Shown: in pieces, positions 1 through 6,485 of the stretch | Numbering within the stretch: the first letter of the stretch is position 1 | Layout of the letters: each line of letters starts with the position of its first letter | From: Prevotellaceae bacterium | GTDB lineage: Bacteria; Bacteroidota; Bacteroidia; Bacteroidales; UBA932 | Length of the DNA stretch: 7,040 nt | NCBI GenBank assembly: GCA_031268055.1 | Contig: JAIRXY010000072.1 | Coordinates: 1-7,040, forward strand | Direction: 5' to 3' | Program-made: the position numbers and the translations under genes | Notes under the pieces: generated by a model | Seen by the model: the letters and a program-made list of their open reading frames with translations, nothing else | What the model was told of the DNA's origin: nothing | The model's database searches: none

Positions 1-104
1 GGGGGGTTGATGGGCTTACGTTCGCCGTAGCAGAAATGCTCTGCAATATTTGCCAAAAAAGGGCTAAATTCTTTTGGGTAGCATACTTTTACACCCTTCC
101 AAGC

Positions 105-133
105 GTTACTTACATAGCACAGTAATATTTTTG
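105..133 (+). promoter_or_regulatory. Probable promoter of the PagL-like gene
   Basis: TATTTTTG at 126-133 matches the Bacteroidota -7 consensus TAnnTTTG exactly. The -33 element is poor: the best TTTG-like stretch is GTTA around 105-108, about 17 nt upstream. Transcription would start near 140 and give a leader of about 65 nt before the ATG at 206. The call rests on the -7 element and its position, so it is tentative. Confidence 0.35.
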
Positions 134-205
134 CCTGCTTGCTTGCCAAGGAGACATTAACTCACACGGAATCACACTTTTACGTTGTAACTATACGTTG
201 CTTAC

Positions 206-1405
206 ATGGACATGATACGGTATATTTTTTTTGCGCTTTTGATGGCGATGTGCCACGCTGCTTCGGCTGTGCTTCGGGTAGACTCTATTCGCTTTCCGCA
301 GCAAATTTACCTCTCGGCGCTGGTGCGTCAGGGCAGCCTGCTGCTATCCCCCCGCGAAGATATTCCCCAGAACTACTGCGCTGGGCTGGACGTGCGCTTG
401 GGGTGGCAAACCGACAACAGCTCCGGCAACCTCTTTGACGCTCTGTACCGCTACCCGCACTACGGGCTGGGCTACTACATGGGCAACATGAACGGCATTA
501 TTATGAACAGCAGCGCACAGGCGGGCTTTGGTAAGCCTGCGGCGCTGTACGTTTTTTTCGGCAGCCCCGTACTGCACAGCAAGAGGTGGACGGCAGGGTA
601 CACCATCAGCGCGGGGATGTCGTACAACTTTAACGCCTACGACCCCGAAGAAGCGCCCTACAACATGCTGATAGGAAGCAAGCAAAACGCCTACATCGAC
701 CTCTCCCTTGACGTTTCGCTCACGCTGCCCCTGCGCACAACTTTGTCCGCAGGCCTTAGCTTCCAGCACTTCTCAAACGGGTCGTACCAAAAGCCCAACA
801 AGGGGATTAACCTGCTATCGGGGACGCTTGCCTACCAGTGGAACAGCTTTCGCCGCAGCGACAAGATGTACGCGCGAACGGCTATTCCGGCGTGGGAAAA
901 TATGCTTGAGTGGTACATCCTCAGCGGCGGCGGCGTGCGAATGATTGATACGGATTTTGATAAGAGCAACCCGCGCAGCGGCAGGCGCTGGAGCTGCAAC
1001 ACCATTTCGTCGGCAGCGCTGGTGCAAACCAGCTTTCGCCGAAAGTTCGGGGTGGGCTTGGATTTATTCTACTTCGACTGGGGGCAGCATGTGCTCCAGT
1101 ACCGCGCCGGCAAGGAGGGCAAAAAGGACGCCAAAACCTCCATCGCCGACAACATGGCGCTTGGCTTATACCTTGCGCACGAGGTTGGCTACAAGCGCGT
1201 GTGGATGATTACCGACTTGGGGGTATACCCGTTTGGGCGCGTGGGCGACAACCCCGTAAACCCGCGGATATACGAGCGCGTGGGGATAAAGTGGCACCTC
1301 TCCGACCGCCTGTTTGCGGGGATTGCCATCAAAGCTCACGGAGCAAAAGCCGACTACGTTGAGTGGTCATTGGGCTATTCGCTGATAAAAAACCGGCTGC
1401 TTTAG
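206..1405 (+). CDS. PagL/acyloxyacyl hydrolase-like outer-membrane beta-barrel protein
   Basis: Predicted 399-residue exported protein. Residues 1-21 form a signal peptide (hydrophobic IFFALLMAM core, likely cleavage after HAASA). The rest alternates short polar/aromatic and hydrophobic stretches typical of an outer-membrane barrel. The motif FQHFSNG at 186-192, followed by PNKGIN at 197-202, matches the catalytic region of lipid A 3-O-deacylase PagL, where His and Ser (here H188 and S190) act with a Glu. That Glu is not at the spacing seen in Pseudomonas PagL, because the residue 12 after S190 is Asn. Activity on lipid A is therefore uncertain. The protein is about twice the size of classical PagL, as is common for Bacteroidota members annotated as acyloxyacyl hydrolase. 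ATG 206 and ATG 212 (MIRYIFF) are both possible starts; neither has a Shine-Dalgarno sequence. The gene stands alone, with panB 200 nt downstream under its own promoter. Confidence 0.85.
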   Translation: MDMIRYIFFALLMAMCHAASAVLRVDSIRFPQQIYLSALVRQGSLLLSPREDIPQNYCAGLDVRLGWQTDNSSGNLFDALYRYPHYGLGYYMGNMNGIIMNSSAQAGFGKPAALYVFFGSPVLHSKRWTAGYTISAGMSYNFNAYDPEEAPYNMLIGSKQNAYIDLSLDVSLTLPLRTTLSAGLSFQHFSNGSYQKPNKGINLLSGTLAYQWNSFRRSDKMYARTAIPAWENMLEWYILSGGGVRMIDTDFDKSNPRSGRRWSCNTISSAALVQTSFRRKFGVGLDLFYFDWGQHVLQYRAGKEGKKDAKTSIADNMALGLYLAHEVGYKRVWMITDLGVYPFGRVGDNPVNPRIYERVGIKWHLSDRLFAGIAIKAHGAKADYVEWSLGYSLIKNRLL

Positions 1406-1473
1406 GTCAGCGTCAGGCGGCCTAAAGAAAGCGGCCTCGCCGACGCAGCAGTAGCTTCTACCTTCCCCGCAGG

Positions 1474-1494
1474 AGCGCTAACTTCTACAGCGCT
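1474..1494. repeat. Small inverted repeat (AGCGCT ... AGCGCT)
   Basis: Two copies of the self-complementary hexamer AGCGCT lie at 1474-1479 and 1489-1494, separated by 9 nt, so a 6-bp hairpin can form. No T-run follows, so it is not a standard intrinsic terminator. It sits just upstream of the -33 element proposed for panB and could be a weak terminator for the upstream gene or a regulatory site. The rest of the 1406-1605 gap shows no gene. Confidence 0.25.
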
Positions 1495-1524
1495 TGTAAA
1501 TCTCGAATTTTTCATGTAAGTTTG
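1493..1524 (+). promoter_or_regulatory. Probable Bacteroidota promoter of panB
   Basis: TAAGTTTG at 1517-1524 is an exact TAnnTTTG -7 element. CTTG at 1493-1496 matches three of four bases of the -33 TTTG element, with a 20-nt spacer. Transcription would begin near 1531 and give an AT-rich leader of about 75 nt before the panB ATG at 1606. That spacing is typical for housekeeping genes in this phylum. Confidence 0.5.
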
Positions 1525-1605
1525 TCGGCTCATTTAATTGTAAAATTTATAATTAACAAGCGGCAAACTTTGCACCGCAAATTTTAATTCGTAATTGTAC
1601 TGCCT

Positions 1606-2421
1606 ATGTCCGTAGAAAGAGCCGAACAAATAGTAACAACACAGCGGCTAATTGGAAAAAAACAGCGCGGCGAAAAAATCACCATGCTCACCTCTTACGA
1701 CTACACCATGGCGCGCATCCTCGACTCTGTGGGCATAGACGTTATCCTTGTCGGCGATTCGGCCGCAAACGTAATGGCCGGCCACGAAACCACGCTCCCC
1801 ATCACGCTCGACCAAATGATATACCATGCGCAATCGGTTATGCGCGCCGTGAAGCGCGCGCTGGTGGTGGTAGACCTACCCTTTGGCTCGTATCAAGGGA
1901 ACTCTAAGGAGGCGCTCAGCTCGGCCATCCGCATAATGAAGGAAAGCGGCGCCGACGCGGTGAAGCTCGAGGGCGGTGAAGAAATAGAGGAGTCCGTCAA
2001 GCGCATCCTCTGCGCGGGCATCCCCATCATGGGGCATTTGGGGCTTACGCCGCAATCCATCAACAAATTCGGTACGTACGCCGTCCGCGCGCGCGAGGCC
2101 GAAGAAGCCGAAAAGCTGGCGCGCGACGCTCATCTCCTTGAAAAGCTCGGATGCTTTGCCATTGTGCTCGAAAAAATTCCGGCGGCGCTGGGAAAAAGAG
2201 TCGCCGACGAGCTCAAAATACCGATGATAGGCATTGGCGCCGGCGGCGGAGTGGACGGACAAGTGCTCGTGGCGCACGATATGCTGGGGTTGCAGCAGGA
2301 GTTTTCGCCGCGCTTCCTGCGCCGCTACCACAACCTGTACGCCGAAATGAAAAACGCTTTTGCCAGCTACGTGAGCGACGTGCGCTCAGGAAACTTCCCC
2401 AGCGAAAAAGAGCAGTACTAA
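1606..2421 (+). CDS. panB: 3-methyl-2-oxobutanoate hydroxymethyltransferase (ketopantoate hydroxymethyltransferase)
   Basis: PanB is a cytosolic enzyme that transfers a hydroxymethyl group from 5,10-methylenetetrahydrofolate to 2-oxoisovalerate to make ketopantoate, the first committed step to pantothenate and coenzyme A. The 271-residue length is normal. Family signatures occur in order: MLTSYDY (27-33), [21 protein letters not shown] (46-66) with metal-ligand D51, [10 protein letters not shown] (87-96) with D90, VKLEGG (119-124) with E122, [10 protein letters not shown] (142-151), and LEKIPA (188-193) with E189 as the equivalent of the catalytic Glu. These map onto the Asp45, Asp84, Glu114 and Glu181 set known from E. 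coli PanB. The [14 protein letters not shown] segment (209-222) is also intact. The ATG at 1606 has no Shine-Dalgarno sequence. No panC or panD is adjacent. The downstream pseudouridine synthase gene is in the same direction 75 nt away, so co-transcription is plausible. Confidence 0.98.
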   Translation: MSVERAEQIVTTQRLIGKKQRGEKITMLTSYDYTMARILDSVGIDVILVGDSAANVMAGHETTLPITLDQMIYHAQSVMRAVKRALVVVDLPFGSYQGNSKEALSSAIRIMKESGADAVKLEGGEEIEESVKRILCAGIPIMGHLGLTPQSINKFGTYAVRAREAEEAEKLARDAHLLEKLGCFAIVLEKIPAALGKRVADELKIPMIGIGAGGGVDGQVLVAHDMLGLQQEFSPRFLRRYHNLYAEMKNAFASYVSDVRSGNFPSEKEQY

Positions 2422-2496
2422 CACGGCTGCAGCAACTCTCTAAAGAGCGCGAAGTAAACAAGCTGTAACAACGGCTGCTGAATTTTTTTGAGCTTT

Positions 2497-3180
2497 ATGG
2501 CATCTCTCAACATTCTATACGAAGACAACCACATTATAGCCGTCAACAAGGTCGGCGGCGAGCTGGTGCAGGCCGACAAGGAGTGTAGCCGCTCGCTGGA
2601 GGAAGACGTAAAATTATTCATCAAGGTAAGGGACAAAAAGCCGTCCCTCGCTTTTGTCGGCGTAGTGCATCGCTTGGACAGGCCTGTGAGCGGCGTGGTT
2701 ATTTTTGCCAAAACCAGCAAAGCCCTTTCCCGCCTCAACGCCATGTTCAGGCTGGGGCAGGTACACAAAACCTACCACGCCATTGTAAAAAAGCGCCCGC
2801 CGCAGGACGAAGATTTACTGACGCACTACCTCATCCGCAACGAGAAGCAAAACAAATCGTACGCGCACAGCAGCGCTAAGCCTAACGCCAAGGAGTCGCG
2901 CCTTCGCTACCGGCTTGTTGCCGCAAGCAAGAGCTTTTTTCTGGTGGAGGTAGAGCTCCTCACCGGACGACACCACCAGATACGCTGCCAGCTAAGCAAG
3001 ACAGGGTGCCCCATCAAGGGAGATTTGAAGTACGGCTACGCTCGCTCCAACCCTAACGGCAGCATCTCGCTGCACGCCCGCAGCATCAGCTTTACTCATC
3101 CGGTGAGCAAGATGGAAATCAACATCGTAGCCCCCTACCCCAGCGGCGACGTTTGGGAAAACTTCACCCCCAACCGCTGA
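2497..3180 (+). CDS. RluA-family RNA pseudouridine synthase
   Basis: Predicted 227-residue enzyme that isomerises a uridine in rRNA or tRNA to pseudouridine. The catalytic motif HRLDRPVSG lies at 58-66 with D61 as the catalytic Asp. Family regions before and after it are present: ILYEDNHIIAVNKVGGELVQ (6-25), VHKTYHAIV (89-97), LLTGRHHQIRCQL (154-166) and CPIKGDLKYG (171-180). The protein starts directly at the catalytic domain, with no N-terminal S4 RNA-binding domain. That makes it like the short RluA-type members rather than RluC or RluD. The target nucleotide cannot be assigned. I chose ATG 2497 over the in-frame TTG at 2488, because the family alignment begins right after this Met and TTG starts are rare. 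The gene lies 75 nt downstream of panB and probably shares its transcript. Confidence 0.95.
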   Translation: MASLNILYEDNHIIAVNKVGGELVQADKECSRSLEEDVKLFIKVRDKKPSLAFVGVVHRLDRPVSGVVIFAKTSKALSRLNAMFRLGQVHKTYHAIVKKRPPQDEDLLTHYLIRNEKQNKSYAHSSAKPNAKESRLRYRLVAASKSFFLVEVELLTGRHHQIRCQLSKTGCPIKGDLKYGYARSNPNGSISLHARSISFTHPVSKMEINIVAPYPSGDVWENFTPNR

Positions 3181-3190
3181 CAGTTAGGGT

Positions 3191-3277
3191 ATGATTCATA
3201 CGATGAACTTTCGAGACAGCCTCCTTGCAAAGATAAATCAGCTAATTGATGACATCACCGCAACATATGGTAATTGA
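3191..3277 (+). CDS. Possible 28-codon small ORF, unknown function
   Basis: An ATG-to-TGA frame begins 10 nt after the pseudouridine synthase stop. It encodes MIHTMNFRDS followed by an amphipathic LLAKINQLIDDI segment and a short polar tail. It would ride on the panB-rluA transcript. An alternative start is the Met at codon 5 (MNFRDS). Its ATG lies inside a 13-bp palindrome (GTATGATTCATAC, 3189-3201), so the region could instead be a structured 3' UTR. I do not recognise the peptide. It is short enough to occur by chance. Confidence 0.2.
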   Translation: MIHTMNFRDSLLAKINQLIDDITATYGN

Positions 3278-3292
3278 TTGGCGCTACCTTTC

Positions 3293-4525
3293 CTACTTTA
3301 TCTCGCGAATTAACATTCCTGCCTCGAAATTGCCACCGCTTATCTTTTTAAACTCGGTCACCGTGAGCTCCGAGCCAACGCTGCGCTCGGCGACGGAGAG
3401 GTAGCGGTTGTCCCAAATTTTGCCTTTTACCGGCGCTATCACCCCTACCCTCTTGTACTGTGTTCTCCCCTTAGCATCCTGAACGTACTCCAGCACCTCA
3501 AGCTTGGAGTCTTCGGCTACGCCCTCCTTTCGCCCGATGCTCGCCGTGAGGGGAGCGGCGCTAAGAAGTGGCGTTTTTACCTTAAACTCATCGTGTTTGC
3601 GCTGGAGCTGCACTATGGCTTCGTCTATTGCCCGCGTGCAGACCTTTTTTATCATATCCTCCCGCGTGCTCACGCCACGCAGCGAGGTCTTGCCGCTATG
3701 CACCGTTTGGGCGCCCATGAAGGTCATCGTAAAGAGGTTTTTCTCCCTGTCGAAAGCCGTTTTTTTGGCGGGATCAATCGCTTGGCTGTCCATGTAGTAA
3801 TCGGAGTAGAAGGCGTTGGCAATGTCATCCGTCCAATCCAAGCGGTAGAGGTAGGAGGTGATGTTAACGCTGAAGCCGACTATTTCGTCAGAGATACCCT
3901 CGCCAATTTTGGACACGCCGGATACCAGCTGCGCTGCGTTCGATTCGAAGCCTCCGGCCACCGTGCCCACCAGCGCAAACACGAACGACGCCATGGCAGC
4001 GGCCTCCTCCTTATCCACGTAGCGGATGTCGTTGACCAGCACAAAAGTGTTGCCTATCAGCTCCTGCCCAGCGTCGGCAAGCAGGGCGTGCCCGCGAAAC
4101 AGCTGGTTTGCCAGCGCAATGTCGAACATGGTGGCGTCGTAGTACCCCCGCTGGGCTACCAAGTCCATGCTGAAGGCGCCGCTCTTGCTGTCTCTGTCAA
4201 ACCACTCTGCCACCAGCCGCCGTCCGATGGCGTTGGAGCTGATAAACTTATGCACATTATCCTGCTGCATCAGCTCTTTGGGGCGGTCTTTGCGGCCGGG
4301 GGTAGCGTTGATAACCTTTATTTTCAGGTCGTGGTTGTCAAACTTTTCGGGGATGGGGATGCTGTAAAACACCTCCGTGATTTCGCGGCAAAACTCCTTT
4401 TCGGGGTGCTTTAGCAGCACGGAGTAAAGGGAGCTGCGACGGTATCGGTGGGCGCTTTCGTTGTCGTGCGCCTGTACGCTGCCGACCCAGAGGCACAGCA
4501 GGAGTAAAAATGCTTGTGGTTTCAT
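3293..4525 (-). CDS. Exported protein of unknown function (410 aa), last gene of a surface-protein operon
   Basis: The protein begins with a clear signal peptide (MKPQAFLLLLCLWVGSVQA, cleavage before HDNES), so it is probably periplasmic or outer-membrane associated. No lipobox is present. Residues about 30-170 are mixed alpha/beta. An alanine/glycine-rich hydrophobic stretch at about 174-192 (AAAMASFVFALVGTVAGGF) could be a membrane-inserting helix. The region 293-313 is helical and charged. From about 328 there is a beta-rich C-terminal module with IGRKEGVAEDSKLEVLEYV, then GRTQYKRVGVI, ending in FEAGMLIREIK; such a module recurs in Bacteroidota hypothetical proteins (family impression only). 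A longer reading from ATG 4552 adds nine residues and overlaps the upstream stop by 11 nt. I prefer 4525 because the signal peptide begins there, leaving a 16-nt gap to the upstream gene. Function is not recognised. Confidence 0.85.
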   Translation of the reverse strand: MKPQAFLLLLCLWVGSVQAHDNESAHRYRRSSLYSVLLKHPEKEFCREITEVFYSIPIPEKFDNHDLKIKVINATPGRKDRPKELMQQDNVHKFISSNAIGRRLVAEWFDRDSKSGAFSMDLVAQRGYYDATMFDIALANQLFRGHALLADAGQELIGNTFVLVNDIRYVDKEEAAAMASFVFALVGTVAGGFESNAAQLVSGVSKIGEGISDEIVGFSVNITSYLYRLDWTDDIANAFYSDYYMDSQAIDPAKKTAFDREKNLFTMTFMGAQTVHSGKTSLRGVSTREDMIKKVCTRAIDEAIVQLQRKHDEFKVKTPLLSAAPLTASIGRKEGVAEDSKLEVLEYVQDAKGRTQYKRVGVIAPVKGKIWDNRYLSVAERSVGSELTVTEFKKISGGNFEAGMLIREIK

Positions 4526-4541
4526 GGCTGCGCTATGGCTT

Positions 4542-5225
4542 TTAAAATTCATAAAATGCGCGCCCCACCTGCTTTTTTCCCACGCTACTCTTGGAGATGG
4601 CGGCTATCTTCCACGCCTTTCGCCACTCGGCGTAGCTGAATATGAGGATTTTTCCTTGCTTGTTTTCGGTGGAGGAGTACACGCCGTTGAAGAAAGGGAT
4701 GCCGCCTGCGTCAAGCATTGCCTTGTTGACCACCTTGGGGTGCGGCTTGCCGTCGTCCACCACAAGGATACCCTTGTTGCCCTCATCATCGTCGTCGTCG
4801 TCATCGCTGCCCCAGTCCAGCTCTTCGTCGCCGCCAAACCACCAGCTGATAAAGTCTTCGAGCTCCTGTATGGCAGGGATGTACCAGCCCTCGCCCAGCG
4901 ACTTGCACCACGCAAACACGGGAAAATCGCTTACGTCAAGCCCGTTTTCCTCCACAAAGCGAAAAATGGCCTCGGTGTTCTCCCTGCCGCTCTCGCGGCT
5001 GACGGTTTTCACCCTGCCGGCAAGCCTGCCGCTTTTGCACCAAGCCTCCTCCACGCCGCGAAACGCCTTTACGGACATGGCTTTTCCGTGCTCGCCATCC
5101 GTTTGGTAAACGATGCCTTTCACCCCGTTGACGGTGATAACGTCGCCCCTTTTCACGTCAAAAAATTGGGCTTGCGCCGCACACAGCGTGCAACACAAGC
5201 CCATTGTGAGTAATGAGTATTTCAT
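4542..5225 (-). CDS. Secreted DUF1566/FISUMP-like protein with a poly-aspartate tract
   Basis: Predicted 227 residues. The signal peptide MKYSLLTMGLCCTLCAAQA is followed by QFF, with AQA as signal peptidase I site; the cysteines do not form a lipobox. A small N-terminal beta domain (FDVKRGDVITVNGVKGIVYQTDGEHG, about 22-47) is followed by the family core FPVFAWCKSLGEGWYIPAIQELEDF (101-125). Then come YSSTEN (183-188) and the terminal RAFYEF, which correspond to the WYxP, YSSTE and RAVRxF landmarks of DUF1566/Fibrobacter-type paralogous proteins. Seven consecutive aspartates (141-147, codons at 4785-4805) sit in an acidic loop that could bind Ca2+ or act as a flexible linker (inference). It is a paralogue of the lipoprotein just upstream, from which it is separated by 14 nt. 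The two probably arose by tandem duplication. Molecular role unknown. Confidence 0.88.
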   Translation of the reverse strand: MKYSLLTMGLCCTLCAAQAQFFDVKRGDVITVNGVKGIVYQTDGEHGKAMSVKAFRGVEEAWCKSGRLAGRVKTVSRESGRENTEAIFRFVEENGLDVSDFPVFAWCKSLGEGWYIPAIQELEDFISWWFGGDEELDWGSDDDDDDDEGNKGILVVDDGKPHPKVVNKAMLDAGGIPFFNGVYSSTENKQGKILIFSYAEWRKAWKIAAISKSSVGKKQVGRAFYEF

Positions 5226-5232
5226 ACTTTCA

Positions 5233-5236
5233 TCCT
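5233..5236 (-). promoter_or_regulatory. Shine-Dalgarno-like site (AGGA) for the secreted paralogue
   Basis: On the minus strand AGGA lies 7 nt before ATG 5225, inside the 14-nt gap between the two paralogues. Most other starts in the window lack any Shine-Dalgarno sequence, as is usual in Bacteroidota. This one supports the chosen start and suggests coupled translation within the operon. Confidence 0.4.
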
Positions 5237-5239
5237 GCT

Positions 5240-6007
5240 TTAAAATTTATGCACCGCCCGCGAAGCGTGATTCATCGAAAAAGTTTTGGACTGCGGCGCC
5301 GGTTGCAATATGGTTCCCTTATAAGTTTGATGGCCACTTGCGTTGGTAGATAAGGAAGATTTAAACGCTTTTCCAAAAGAATCTGTATTGGGCCACAAAT
5401 GGTAAACCTTGCCACCCTCAGCCTCTGTTGACGAAAACATGAAGCAAAACATCTTGGTTGCCGCCATCCCTTTATCATCAAACAGCGATGCTCCGCCATA
5501 CTCAGTAACCTTTGCCTTGTTGAAGCTCAGCACTGCATTCAGGTTGTAGTTGGTAGTACCTCCGTTTATGGCGAGAGCAATGTCGAGCAGCTCGTCATTA
5601 GCCGGTATGTACCAGCCTTCGCCCAAGCTTTGCGCCCATGCAAAGAGCGGAAAATCTTCCCACTTACCCTTACCGTCGGCAACAAACTTGGCGATAACCT
5701 CCATGTTTTTTGCGCCGTCGTCCTCGTGGAAAGCTTCGGTGGCAACTTGGAGCTTTTTGTTTGCGCACCATTTTTCGCCGCTGGCGCTCAAGGACATGAT
5801 AAGCCCGTGCTTGCCGTCGTCGGTTGCTTGTACAACCAACCCTGTCAGGCCATCTTTGCTGTAGGGGTCTCCCACCTTGTACGCTGATTGCGAGGCTGTT
5901 GAAGGAAGTGAAGGCAGCGCAAGCTGCTTACTTCCGCCGCAGCCTGTAACCATTACGCCTGCGGCAATTACCGCAACTGCGGTAAGCTTTAAGTAAATTT
6001 TTTTCAT
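5240..6007 (-). CDS. DUF1566/FISUMP-like lipoprotein, first gene of the operon
   Basis: Predicted 255-residue lipoprotein. The leader MKKIYLKLTAVAVIAAGVMVTG ends in the lipobox VTGC with C23 as the lipidated residue. A Ser/Pro-rich linker (24-42) follows. The mature part parallels its downstream paralogue: YKVGDPYSKDGLTGLVVQATDDGKHG (43-68), FPLFAWAQSLGEGWYIPANDELLDI (119-143), FSSTEAEGGKV (191-201) and the terminal SRAVHKF. The poly-Asp insert is absent and a longer loop follows the SSTE motif. The frame is open for 63 codons upstream (to 6196), but the ATG at 6007 is the real start: it opens the signal peptide and has A-rich DNA just upstream. The upstream in-frame codons resemble a degraded HU-like gene instead. 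Export and lipidation place it in the envelope, perhaps at the cell surface. Function unknown. Confidence 0.9.
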   Translation of the reverse strand: MKKIYLKLTAVAVIAAGVMVTGCGGSKQLALPSLPSTASQSAYKVGDPYSKDGLTGLVVQATDDGKHGLIMSLSASGEKWCANKKLQVATEAFHEDDGAKNMEVIAKFVADGKGKWEDFPLFAWAQSLGEGWYIPANDELLDIALAINGGTTNYNLNAVLSFNKAKVTEYGGASLFDDKGMAATKMFCFMFSSTEAEGGKVYHLWPNTDSFGKAFKSSLSTNASGHQTYKGTILQPAPQSKTFSMNHASRAVHKF

Positions 6008-6072
6008 GATACTACTATTAATTTTGATTGTTTTTGCCGATATTGAATTGAGAGGCACCGGCGTTACCTCAT

Positions 6073-6189
6073 ACGCTGCGCGTCGTCGCCTCAGCTTGAA
6101 AATCACGTTCGACGCGTCGCCCACCGTGAGCGACGAGCGTCCGGCTATTTTTTTCAGGGAGGGCTTCTTTGGTTTAGCTGGTACTTCAT
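6073..6189 (-). pseudogene. Decayed fragment of a HU-like (HU-HIG type) DNA-binding protein gene
   Basis: Three short pieces in consecutive order look like parts of the Bacteroidota HU-HIG family. The ATG at 6189 opens MKYQLNQRSPP, like the MxYKLxxRxNP start of that family, and stops at 6154. In the frame one base off, IAGRSSLTVGDASNVI (6148-6101) resembles the conserved I-x-x-SSLT-x-GDV-x-x-VI helix region. Directly after it, back in the first frame, is FSS-stop-GDDAQR (6102-6073), like the FSSEGxDD segment after the DNA-binding arm. Intact members are normally more than 100 residues; here about 20 residues between the first two pieces and the whole central arm would be missing. Two frame changes and stops make function unlikely. 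The match is from memory of family patterns, not an alignment. The fragment now lies in the leader of the lipoprotein gene. Confidence 0.42.
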
Positions 6190-6193
6190 GGTG

Positions 6194-6204
6194 CAAATAA
6201 TTTG
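6194..6204. repeat. Short palindrome CAAATAATTTG
   Basis: An 11-bp palindrome (CAAAT/A/ATTTG) ends 4 bp before the minus-strand ATG at 6189 of the HU-like fragment. It could be an old operator, but may be chance in AT-rich DNA. Confidence 0.2.
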
Positions 6205-6269
6205 TTTAGGGTGAATGAGCAGGTGAGGGGTAAACAGGCGTCGGGCAGCGCTTACAGGCTCTCCAAACG

Positions 6270-6308
6270 TCAGGAATTTTTGGAAAAACTCCTGATATTT
6301 TTGGAAAA
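6270..6308. repeat. 26-bp quasi-palindrome plus a second TTTTTGGAAAA motif 21 bp away
   Basis: Positions 6270-6295 form an imperfect palindrome: arms TCAGGAATTTTT and AAAAACTCCTGA around a GG centre, with one mismatched pair. Its core TTTTTGGAAAAA (6277-6288) recurs as TTTTTGGAAAA at 6298-6308, with starts 21 bp apart, which is two DNA turns. Such spacing suits a dimeric or cooperative DNA-binding protein. In RNA the palindrome would fold into a hairpin. No gene is assigned to the surrounding 6205-6485 stretch except the uncertain open frame described separately. Confidence 0.5.
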
Positions 6309-6324
6309 GGCTCTGCCTTTTTTT
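6305..6324. terminator. Possible intrinsic terminator hairpin
   Basis: AAAAGGC (6305-6311), loop TCT, GCCTTTT (6315-6321), then three more T residues give a 7-bp hairpin with a U-tail in the plus direction. Read on the minus strand the hairpin is the same, but its tail is shorter. No plus-strand gene is known to end here. The stem is short, so it may be only part of the neighbouring repeat structure. Confidence 0.25.
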
Positions 6325-6485
6325 GCCGCCGCAGGGCAGGCAGGTACACGCGGAGACATTCGGGGCGGATGCGAGAAAAGCGCGCCGCTGTGCGCCGAGC
6401 GCCACGGTTAACGGGCACAACAGCCCCCGACAAATGCCCGAAGCAAACGCCGAAATACCGATATAAACAATTGATTTATAACAAT

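Noticed and set aside
344..769. Minus-strand 141-codon frame within the PagL-like gene
   Set aside because: Shadow of a convincing exported barrel gene. Its Val/Ala/Gly-rich translation has no family features.
1876..2331. Minus-strand 151-codon frame inside panB
   Set aside because: panB is unambiguous on the plus strand; the antisense product is not recognisable.
3593..5213. Long plus-strand open frames (273 aa at 3593-4414 and 250 aa at 4461-5213) opposite the minus-strand operon
   Set aside because: They are antisense to genes with clear signal peptides and family motifs, and their translations lack recognisable domains. GC-rich third positions produce such shadow frames.
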